Below the pieces are notes generated by a model. It was given only the letters and a program-made list of their open reading frames with translations, was not told the origin of the DNA and made no database searches. A DNA stretch of 64,000 nt from an uncultured Clostridium sp. (GTDB lineage Bacteria; Bacillota; Clostridia; Lachnospirales; Lachnospiraceae): positions 7,888 to 71,887 of the forward strand of contig CALAAS010000027.1 of the NCBI GenBank assembly GCA_937885015.1, read 5' to 3'. A program made the position numbers and the translations under genes. Within the stretch, counting starts at the first letter, position 1. Each line of letters begins with the position of its first letter. This document shows positions 57,554-64,000 of this stretch, in pieces.

Positions 57554-60184
57554 ATGGCAAAATGGGTTTATAAGTTCGAAGAAGGCAGCGCAGCAATGAG
57601 AAACCTTCTCGGCGGCAAGGGCTGCAACCTTGCAGAAATGACCAACCTTGGAATGCCGATTCCGCAGGGTTTTACTGTAACAACAGAAGCCTGCACGGAG
57701 TACTACAACTGCGGCAAACAGATCTCTGAAGAGATCCAGAAACAGATTTTTGAAGCATTAACCTGGTTAGAGGGTGTAAACGGAAAGAAATTTGGTGATA
57801 CAGAGGATCCGCTTCTGGTATCCGTTCGTTCCGGTGCCCGTGCCTCCATGCCGGGTATGATGGACACCATCCTGAACCTGGGTTTAAACGACGTAGCTGT
57901 AGAGGGATTCGCAAAGAAGACGGGAAACCCGAGATTTGCATATGATTCCTACAGAAGATTCATCCAGATGTACTCTGACGTAGTTATGGAAGTTCCGAAG
58001 TCCTACTTTGAGAAGATCATCGATGAGATGAAAGAGGCAAAGGGCGTTCACTACGATACAGAGCTGACTGCCGATGACTTAAAAGAACTGGCTGAAAAGT
58101 TCAAAGCTGTATACAAAGAGGCTATGAACGGCGAAGAGTTCCCGCAGGATCCGAAAGAGCAGCTGATGGGCGCCGTTAAAGCCGTATTCCGTTCCTGGGA
58201 TAACCCGCGTGCCATCGTTTACCGCCGTATGAATGATATTCCGGGCGACTGGGGTACTGCAGTAAATGTACAGACCATGGTATTCGGAAACAAGGGTGAG
58301 ACCTCTGGTACAGGTGTTGCCTTTACCCGTAATCCTTCCACCGGTGCAAAGGGTATCTTCGGTGAGTACCTGATCAACGCACAGGGTGAGGACGTAGTTG
58401 CCGGTGTTCGTACGCCGCAGCCCATCTCCCAGCTGGAGAAGGACCTTCCGGACTGCTACAAGCAGTTCATGGAACTGGCTATGAAGCTGGAGAATCATTT
58501 CCACGATATGCAGGATATGGAGTTTACCATCGAGGAAGGTAAGCTTTACTTCTTACAGACACGTAACGGCAAGAGAACAGCTCCGGCTGCTATCCAGATT
58601 GCCTGCGACTTAGTAGATGAGGGACAGATTACTCCTGAGGAAGCTGTATGCAGAATCGAAGCAAAATCCCTGGATCAGTTACTGCATCCGACCTTTGATC
58701 CGGCTGCTCTGAAGGCTGGCGAGGTAATCGGACAGGCTCTTCCGGCATCCCCAGGTGCTGCAGCCGGTAAAGTATGCTTCACAGCTGACGAGGCGAAAGA
58801 GCTTGGTATTGGCGGCAAGGGCGAGAGAATCATCCTGGTTCGTCTTGAGACCTCTCCGGAGGATATCGAGGGTATGCACGCTGCACAGGGTATCCTGACC
58901 GTTCGCGGCGGTATGACCTCTCACGCAGCCGTTGTTGCCCGTGGTATGGGTACCTGCTGTGTATCCGGATGCGGCGAGATTAAGATCAATGAGGAGGCAA
59001 AAGAGTTTACTCTGGGTGGTTACACCTTCCACGAGGGCGACTACATCTCCTTAGACGGTACGACCGGTAAGATCTACAAAGGCGACATCAAGACTCAGGA
59101 AGCTTCCGTAGGCGGCAACTTCAAGAGAATCATGGACTGGGCAGACAGTTTCCGTACTCTGAAGGTTCGCACCAACGCTGATACGCCGGCTGACACCATC
59201 AATGCTGTGAAGCTGGGTGCAGAGGGTATCGGTCTTTGCCGTACCGAGCATATGTTCTTCGATGCAGACCGTATTCCGAAGATCCGCAAGATGATCCTTT
59301 CTGACACCGTAGAGGCCAGAGAGGCTGCCTTAAATGAGCTGATCCCCTTCCAGAAGGGCGATTTCAAGGCTATGTACAAGGCTCTGGAGGGACGGCCCAT
59401 GACCGTTCGTTACCTGGATCCGCCGCTGCATGAGTTTGTTCCGCACACCGAAGAGGAAATGGCTGAGCTGGCAAACGACATGGGCCTGACCCTGGCTGAC
59501 GTTAAGAAAAAATGCGACGACCTGCACGAGTTCAACCCGATGATGGGTCATCGTGGCTGCCGTCTGGCTGTTACCTATCCGGAGATTGCCAAGATGCAGA
59601 CAAGAGCCGTTATGGAAGCTGCCATCGAAGTTAAGGAAGAGTGCGGTTACGACATCGTTCCGGAGATCATGATCCCGCTGATCGGCGAGAAGAAAGAGCT
59701 GAAGTTCGTTAAGGACATCGTTGTTGAAGTTGCTGAGCAGGTTAAGAAAGAGAAAGGCTCCGACATCCAGTACCATATCGGTACCATGATCGAGATCCCG
59801 CGTGCGGCTCTGACAGCCGGACAGGTAGCTGAAGAGGCAGAGTTCTTCTCCTTCGGTACCAACGACCTGACACAGATGACCTTCGGCTTCTCCCGTGACG
59901 ACGCCGGCAAGTTCTTAGATTCCTACTACAAGGCTAAGATCTACGAGTCCGATCCGTTTGCAAGACTTGACCAGACAGGTGTTGGCCGTCTTGTGGAAAT
60001 GGCTGTAAAGGAAGGACGCGCAACCCGTCCGGAGCTTAAGTGCGGTATCTGCGGCGAGCACGGCGGAGATCCGTCTTCCGTAGAGTTCTGCCATAAGGTA
60101 GGCTTAAACTACGTATCCTGCTCTCCGTTCCGCGTTCCGATCGCAAGACTGGCAGCAGCACAGGCAGCGCTCAATAATAAATAA
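57554..60184 (+). CDS. ppdK: Pyruvate, phosphate dikinase
   Basis: Cytoplasmic enzyme linking pyruvate, ATP and Pi to PEP, AMP and PPi; in anaerobes it often runs in the glycolytic direction and yields ATP via PPi. The 876 aa match the 874-aa Clostridium symbiosum enzyme very closely as I recall it. The ATP-grasp domain holds SVRSGARASMPGMMDTILNLGLN, the swivelling domain has the phospho-acceptor H457 in GGMTSHAAVVARG, and the C-terminal TIM barrel has the CGICGEHGGDPSS motif. TAGGAGG is upstream of the ATG. Codons differ from neighbours: strong bias to preferred codons, so high expression. Own promoter and terminator. Confidence 0.98.
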   Translation: MAKWVYKFEEGSAAMRNLLGGKGCNLAEMTNLGMPIPQGFTVTTEACTEYYNCGKQISEEIQKQIFEALTWLEGVNGKKFGDTEDPLLVSVRSGARASMPGMMDTILNLGLNDVAVEGFAKKTGNPRFAYDSYRRFIQMYSDVVMEVPKSYFEKIIDEMKEAKGVHYDTELTADDLKELAEKFKAVYKEAMNGEEFPQDPKEQLMGAVKAVFRSWDNPRAIVYRRMNDIPGDWGTAVNVQTMVFGNKGETSGTGVAFTRNPSTGAKGIFGEYLINAQGEDVVAGVRTPQPISQLEKDLPDCYKQFMELAMKLENHFHDMQDMEFTIEEGKLYFLQTRNGKRTAPAAIQIACDLVDEGQITPEEAVCRIEAKSLDQLLHPTFDPAALKAGEVIGQALPASPGAAAGKVCFTADEAKELGIGGKGERIILVRLETSPEDIEGMHAAQGILTVRGGMTSHAAVVARGMGTCCVSGCGEIKINEEAKEFTLGGYTFHEGDYISLDGTTGKIYKGDIKTQEASVGGNFKRIMDWADSFRTLKVRTNADTPADTINAVKLGAEGIGLCRTEHMFFDADRIPKIRKMILSDTVEAREAALNELIPFQKGDFKAMYKALEGRPMTVRYLDPPLHEFVPHTEEEMAELANDMGLTLADVKKKCDDLHEFNPMMGHRGCRLAVTYPEIAKMQTRAVMEAAIEVKEECGYDIVPEIMIPLIGEKKELKFVKDIVVEVAEQVKKEKGSDIQYHIGTMIEIPRAALTAGQVAEEAEFFSFGTNDLTQMTFGFSRDDAGKFLDSYYKAKIYESDPFARLDQTGVGRLVEMAVKEGRATRPELKCGICGEHGGDPSSVEFCHKVGLNYVSCSPFRVPIARLAAAQAALNNK

Positions 60185-60221
60185 TTGACACTGCAGCGCA
60201 GTTATTAAACTATCTGAATCC

Positions 60222-60260
60222 GAAAGGACCGATGGTCTTCCTGACCGTCGGTCCTTTTTT
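60222..60260 (+). terminator. Terminator of ppdK
   Basis: AAAGGACCGA-tGGTC / GACC-gTCGGTCCTTT hairpin followed by six T, 40 bp after the ppdK stop. The reverse side also ends in a short T-run after the uridine-kinase-like gene. Confidence 0.9.
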
Positions 60261-60282
60261 GACTTTTAGAAATTTATTGGAG

Positions 60283-60852
60283 TTATCTGTTTCCTGCCCC
60301 TCTTTTTATTTGGCCTATGATATATTCGCATATCATATCCATACATTTGGATGTGATAAATTCCCCATCTAAAACGAGATCCGCAAAAGCTCTTGTGTTT
60401 CGTATGAATTGCGTTTCAGCAAATCTGGCTGAATCAAGATGATATGAACCGACAGATTCGATGCTGCTGTTATCACGTGCAGTGTTTCTTAAAATGCGCC
60501 TGTAAAGACGGGTTTCTGGCGATGCTGTCAGATAAATCATAAGATCATAGATCTGCCTCAGTCGTGGGAAATATAAAGCGCTTATTCCCTCAACAAAAAC
60601 AATGTCCGAATTTTCATAGCACAATGTGATTTGATCTATAACTTTTTGGATATCTATATATTTTGGATTGCTGAAATCGACATATTTAACACCGGAAACC
60701 TCTGAAATCCTATTTCCGATTCTGGATGTGTGATAATCGTCAAGAGAAATGATTTCATTTCTGAATTCACTTAATTTTCCCGAAAGTGATAAACACATGG
60801 AAGTTTTTCCTGACGAGGAAGGACCTCCTATGCCCAAAATAAAGGCGCTCAC
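60283..60852 (-). CDS. Uridine kinase-like P-loop NTPase
   Basis: Soluble kinase-fold protein of 189 aa. Walker A is GGPSSSGKTS at residues 8-17, the LDDYH motif at about 37-41 matches the uridine kinase/phosphoribulokinase group, and IVFVEGISALYFPRLRQIYDLMIYLTASPETRLYRRILRN has the Walker B and lid regions. The substrate is not known; the family includes uridine, pantothenate and thiamine-related kinases. It overlaps the ABC ATPase gene by 4 bp, so it is translationally coupled to the metal-chelate transporter and may act on its cargo (inference). Confidence 0.8.
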   Translation of the reverse strand: MSAFILGIGGPSSSGKTSMCLSLSGKLSEFRNEIISLDDYHTSRIGNRISEVSGVKYVDFSNPKYIDIQKVIDQITLCYENSDIVFVEGISALYFPRLRQIYDLMIYLTASPETRLYRRILRNTARDNSSIESVGSYHLDSARFAETQFIRNTRAFADLVLDGEFITSKCMDMICEYIIGQIKRGAGNR

Positions 60853-61634
60853 AGCTTTCCTCCTTTCGGCAGGCAGGTAAGGCGGCCAAGGGATGCATTA
60901 TAATCAACGCTTACCGGAATGTTGTAAATAGCACTCATATTTTCTTCAGTAATAACGTCTTTAGCATTTCCTATCGCTATAAACCTACCTTCGTGAAGAA
61001 TTCCCACTCTGTGGTTAAACATGAAAGAATGATCCGGAAAATGAGAGGAAAGGATCACTCCATATCCCTCTCCTGCGACCTTCTGCACAATTTCAAGGCA
61101 GCGGATTTGATTGCCAAAATCAAGATGACTGGTAGGTTCATCCAGCACAAGAAAATCAGGGGTTTGGGTAAGTGCCTGCGCAAACATTACGAGTTGGCGT
61201 TCTCCACCACTTATTTCAAGGTAGGATTTGTCAGCGAGATGAGACACCCCCATAAGTTCCATCATATTCTCCGCTATTTTGTAATCGGAGTGTTTCGGAG
61301 ACCCCGAGATCCCCAGATAAGCCAATCGTCCCATCACAACAACCTCCCTCACAGAATAAGCAAACATGGGGTAATGAAGCTGACCGACATACGCAACGTG
61401 CCGGGCAAACTCGTTTGTGCTCATGCTCTCTATCGCTTTTCCGCCTATCTGGACTTTTCCGGATAATGGTTTTAGCTGTCCTGCTATGCAATTTAAGAGA
61501 GTGCTTTTACCTGTGCCGTTAGAGCCTAAAATAGTAAAAACCTCTCCTTTGGACACAGCCAGGTCAACATCCGTAAATATATTGCGTCCGCCGTTATATG
61601 CAAATGAAATTTTTTCAGCAGTATATGTTATCAT
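60849..61634 (-). CDS. Iron-siderophore/cobalamin-type ABC transporter ATPase
   Basis: FecE/BtuD-like ATPase of 261 aa. Walker A ILGSNGTGKSTLL (about 34-46), Q-loop HVAYVGQLH, signature ISGGERQLVMFAQAL (about 141) and Walker B DFLVLDEPTSHLD are intact. The signature is SGGERQ rather than SGGQRQ, common in this subfamily. It overlaps its permease gene by 4 bp upstream and the kinase-like gene by 4 bp downstream, so all three are coupled. Confidence 0.93.
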   Translation of the reverse strand: MITYTAEKISFAYNGGRNIFTDVDLAVSKGEVFTILGSNGTGKSTLLNCIAGQLKPLSGKVQIGGKAIESMSTNEFARHVAYVGQLHYPMFAYSVREVVVMGRLAYLGISGSPKHSDYKIAENMMELMGVSHLADKSYLEISGGERQLVMFAQALTQTPDFLVLDEPTSHLDFGNQIRCLEIVQKVAGEGYGVILSSHFPDHSFMFNHRVGILHEGRFIAIGNAKDVITEENMSAIYNIPVSVDYNASLGRLTCLPKGGKL

Positions 61635-62650
61635 AACGTCCTCTTTTGTTTTATCAGAAGTAATGCAAAGACAGGAGTTCCAACAATTCCCGTCATGATC
61701 CCCAGAGGAATTTCAGCGCCTGTAAGCGTGCGGGCGATATTGTCAAGTATTATTAAGAACAATGCGCCCAGGATGCAGGATAGCGGCAAAAGCCGGCTGT
61801 GGTTTACGCCGGTAAATGATCTGGCCAGATGGGGAACGACAAGTCCGACCCAGCCGATCGTACCGCTGACACAGACAGATACGGCCGTTATAACCGTTGA
61901 AAACAAGACGAGCAAAAGACGCAGCCTTTTAACATTGACTCCGAGTGCTTTGGCTTCCGCGTCCCCCAGCGAAAGGGCGTTGAGCTTCCAACGGAGCGTC
62001 ATTATGCCGCCCGCGCTGACGAGTATGGGGATTACCATAAAAGCAAAATCTTCATAATCGGCGTTGGCGAGGCTTCCCATGAGCCAGAAGGTTATTGCTG
62101 GAAGCGTGTCATTCGGATCGGCCACATATTTGGTAAGAGAAAGGGCCGATGAAAAAAATCCGTTTACAATGATCCCCGCCAGCACAAGCATAAGCACATT
62201 CGGAGACTTGAAAGCTTTGTGAATTAAATACACAAGCGCCACGGCGACAACGCCGAAAAACAGCGCGGAAAACTGCACGCCGACCGTACCCGCGCCGATC
62301 AGTATGGCAAAAGCCGCTCCGAAGCCTGCCCCCGATGATACTCCAAGCAGGTCCGGGGAGACGAGCGGATTTTTAAAGAGTCCCTGAAAGCTGGCACCGG
62401 CCAATCCAAGCGATGCGCCAACCAGGGAGCCGACCAGCAGGCGGGACGGACGTATGTGCAAAACGACGCGCGCCATGGTATCGTCCCATGTCTGCTCAAT
62501 CGGAAAAATTGTGGACGCGAGGATTTTTAAAACATTACCTATGGACACATAGTACCGTCCTATACCAATCGAAACAAAAAATACAGCTATGTAGATTATA
62601 AATAAAATCCAAATAATTCTGATTTGTTTTGAATCATGCGGCGAATGCAC
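61631..62650 (-). CDS. FecCD-family ABC permease
   Basis: Membrane subunit of 339 aa with about ten hydrophobic segments. Signatures: RPSRLLVGSLVGASLGLAGASFQGLFKNPLVSPDLLGVSSGAGFGAA (about 68-115) and GTIGWVGLVVPHLARSFTGVNHSRLLPLSCILGALFL (about 255). This family carries Fe-siderophores, haem or vitamin B12. The start is a GTG with AGGAGG 7 nt upstream. One permease gene only, so it probably forms a homodimer. Confidence 0.93.
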   Translation of the reverse strand: MHSPHDSKQIRIIWILFIIYIAVFFVSIGIGRYYVSIGNVLKILASTIFPIEQTWDDTMARVVLHIRPSRLLVGSLVGASLGLAGASFQGLFKNPLVSPDLLGVSSGAGFGAAFAILIGAGTVGVQFSALFFGVVAVALVYLIHKAFKSPNVLMLVLAGIIVNGFFSSALSLTKYVADPNDTLPAITFWLMGSLANADYEDFAFMVIPILVSAGGIMTLRWKLNALSLGDAEAKALGVNVKRLRLLLVLFSTVITAVSVCVSGTIGWVGLVVPHLARSFTGVNHSRLLPLSCILGALFLIILDNIARTLTGAEIPLGIMTGIVGTPVFALLLIKQKRTL

Positions 62651-62722
62651 CTTAAATCCTCCTAACGTTTATCTTATAGGAACGGTTCAGGACGGGACAT
62701 CTCCCTGTCCTGAACCGTCGCA

Positions 62723-63847
62723 TTATATATTCGTATTTTCCGCAGTATTGAGTATCTGATTCGCTTCTTCGTCCGAAAGGTCATACCCAAAGAAATTATT
62801 GTAGAAATATTTTGTTTCTTCAACTAAGTCGATATCTTCAAAATATTCCGGGTATACTGTGACAGCAGCCCAAAGTATCTGCATAGCCTCTTCGGCGCTA
62901 TAGCGATCCCAATAGAATACCCCTGATGGATTTATGTAAACCTGGCGGTTCTGGATAGCCGTAACCCCCTGCCAGTTGGGATCCGCGAGAATCTCATCTC
63001 TAAGTTCTGCAGCCCCCTCTACATCTTGAAGAACAATAATATCGGGATTTTCAACCAGAATCTGCTCCAAACTGATGTCCTGGCCGAAGCCGTCGACTAC
63101 CGATGCCGCAGCGTTGATGCATCCGATTGTCTCTATCCATTCGCTGGCCATTGTGTTGGCGCCATCGGTTCTCAACATTGAACCGCTGTCATTGCGGGCA
63201 TAATAAATCTTTTTAGCTTCGCCTTCCGGAATATTTGCAACAGCATCTGCTATTTTCTGGCGGTTACTGTCAAAATACGCATTGAAAGCTTCTGCTTTGG
63301 CGGTAATTTCTTCTTCACCGAATATTTCAGCTGTTTTAAGGATCATCTCTTTGAGGCCCTCAAAATCATCAAAATGGAGATTTACTGTCGGTATTCCTGT
63401 GGATCGCGCAGATTCCACCCCTCTGTCGTTGACGATTATAACATCAGGACTGACAGTGAGCATTTCCTCAGCGTTAATTTCTTCACCCTTTATCAGAGAA
63501 GGAAGACTTGTTATATTTGGATTCAGTTTCTGCATAAATTCTACGGTCTGCACAGTGGAAGTTGTTCCGACAAGCCTGTCCTCAACCCCGAGAAGAACAA
63601 GAACCTGATTGTTCGCCGCCCAAACGTCAACTATGGTGTTGACGGTCTGCGGAAGCTGAACTTCGGTACCATCCATGTCAACATATGTACGGGTTGCAGC
63701 CTCTGCAGTCTCCTGCTGGGCAGTCTCCTGCTGGGCAGTCTCCTGCTGGACAGCCGTCTGGGGCGTTTCTTCTTGTTTCTGCGAGCATGCTGTAAACGAA
63801 AGCAGCATTACAAATGCAAGAAACATGGTGGTGACTTTCTTTTTCAT
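62723..63847 (-). CDS. Iron-siderophore/cobalamin-type binding lipoprotein
   Basis: Extracytoplasmic substrate-binding protein of the FepB/BtuF type (Peripla_BP_2), 374 aa. The signal peptide ends in lipobox FTAC (Cys21). A linker with three copies of QQETA (encoded by a 15-bp tandem repeat) follows. The two lobes are joined by a helix; VDVWAANNQVLVLLGVEDRLVGT, VSPDVIIVNDRG and ADPNWQGVTAIQNRQVYINPSGVFYWDRYSAE are typical. Ligand not readable. AAAGGAG precedes the ATG and a near-consensus promoter is upstream. Confidence 0.92.
   Translation of the reverse strand: MKKKVTTMFLAFVMLLSFTACSQKQEETPQTAVQQETAQQETAQQETAEAATRTYVDMDGTEVQLPQTVNTIVDVWAANNQVLVLLGVEDRLVGTTSTVQTVEFMQKLNPNITSLPSLIKGEEINAEEMLTVSPDVIIVNDRGVESARSTGIPTVNLHFDDFEGLKEMILKTAEIFGEEEITAKAEAFNAYFDSNRQKIADAVANIPEGEAKKIYYARNDSGSMLRTDGANTMASEWIETIGCINAAASVVDGFGQDISLEQILVENPDIIVLQDVEGAAELRDEILADPNWQGVTAIQNRQVYINPSGVFYWDRYSAEEAMQILWAAVTVYPEYFEDIDLVEETKYFYNNFFGYDLSDEEANQILNTAENTNI
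63706..63755 (-). repeat. 15-bp tandem repeat in the binding-protein linker
   Basis: Three copies of the unit GCAGTCTCCTGCTGG (plus-strand reading), the last with one change, which encode QQETA three times. In-frame, so copy number can vary without breaking the gene. Confidence 0.85.
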
Positions 63848-63896
63848 TTTTTCTCTCCTTTAATATTTATACAAAATGCCAAAAATTTGCAATTTA

Positions 63897-63924
63897 ATTA
63901 TACATGCATATACATATATGTCAA
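63897..63924 (-). promoter_or_regulatory. Promoter of the metal-chelate ABC operon
   Basis: Minus-strand TTGACA (63919-63924), 16-bp spacer, TATAAT (63897-63902), about 50 bp before the ATG. The spacer contains the perfect palindrome ACATATATGT (63912-63921), a possible repressor site. No Fur or DtxR consensus recognised. It lies about 25 bp from the group II intron end, so the insertion left the promoter whole. Confidence 0.75.
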
Positions 63925-63948
63925 CAATTTATTTGCACACGACAAACA

Positions 63949-64000
63949 ATCGAGTAGGAGGGAAATTTAAATAAATTTCCCGACCTCTCACACCACCGTG
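63949..64000 (-). mobile_element. 3' end of a group II intron (domain VI)
   Basis: On the minus strand the last 52 bases read from CACGGTGGTGTGAGAGG into a hairpin GGGAAATTTA-TT-TAAATTTCCC and end CCTCCTACTCGAT. This is the domain VI layout of bacterial group II introns: a stem GAG/GG paired with CC/CTC, an unpaired A (in CCTACTC) 6-7 nt from the 3' end as the lariat branch point, and an AY end. Domain V and the maturase would lie beyond the right edge. The exact end may be one base off. Confidence 0.75.

Noticed and set aside
1..64000. tRNA, rRNA and CRISPR arrays
   Set aside because: No cloverleaf-like segments or regularly spaced repeats were found in the intergenic regions.

Overview
The window looks like chromosomal DNA from a gut-type Lachnospiraceae (Clostridium cluster XIVa), mid-GC, with low-GC style promoters (TTGACA / TATAAT, 16-18 bp spacers) and AGGAGG ribosome binding sites. 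The pyruvate phosphate dikinase is near-identical, as I remember it, to the Clostridium symbiosum enzyme. A Spo0E-like gene with a Spo0A box points to a spore former. No rRNA, tRNA or CRISPR array was seen. Only the 3' tip of one mobile element (a group II intron at the right edge) is visible, plus one orphan tyrosine recombinase.

Layout. 1-9.3 kb: division and cell wall (dcw) cluster on the minus strand: mraZ, rsmH, ftsL, two class B PBPs, mraY, murD and the start of ftsW, with five MraZ-type boxes upstream and an internal promoter before mraY. 9.4-12.5 kb: a 51-aa Spo0E-like protein, a sodium:neurotransmitter-type symporter and a GltS-type glutamate symporter. 12.6-20.8 kb: scpA/scpB, metallophosphoesterase and rubrerythrin facing a YihY/BrkB membrane protein, an FMN-binding protein, tyrosine recombinase, M32 carboxypeptidase and Nudix hydrolase. 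20.9-33.5 kb: a second PBP/RodA pair, U32 peptidase-family protein, zapA, ruvAB, a YprB-type nuclease, DUF5662, cold-shock protein, Hsp33, a methyltransferase and an unrecognised membrane protein.

33.6-44.9 kb is the most distinctive region: a nine-gene minus-strand operon that I read as a complete sulfoquinovose (SQ) utilisation system of the sulfoglycolytic transaldolase type. Sulfoquinovosidase (GH31) releases SQ. A fucose-isomerase-like enzyme makes 6-deoxy-6-sulfofructose. A small transaldolase splits it to sulfolactaldehyde while moving the C3 unit to glyceraldehyde-3-phosphate. A YihU-like reductase makes 2,3-dihydroxypropane-1-sulfonate, and a TauE/SafE-family carrier could export it. 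Uptake appears to be by a tripartite tricarboxylate transporter (TctABC), and a DUF4867 protein of unknown role sits inside. A ROK regulator lies downstream. Two matching inverted repeats flank the operon promoter, and hairpins sit in three intercistronic gaps.

45-60 kb: MATE exporter, TlpA-like lipoprotein, GH116 glycosidase, a degenerate sirtuin, a peptide/nickel-type ABC operon facing a TetR regulator, an O6-alkylguanine-DNA methyltransferase, and ppdK with a structured leader of about 200 nt containing a leaderless 21-codon reading frame. 60.2-64 kb: an iron/siderophore- or cobalamin-type ABC operon ending in a uridine-kinase-like P-loop protein, with the 3' end of a group II intron immediately upstream of its promoter.
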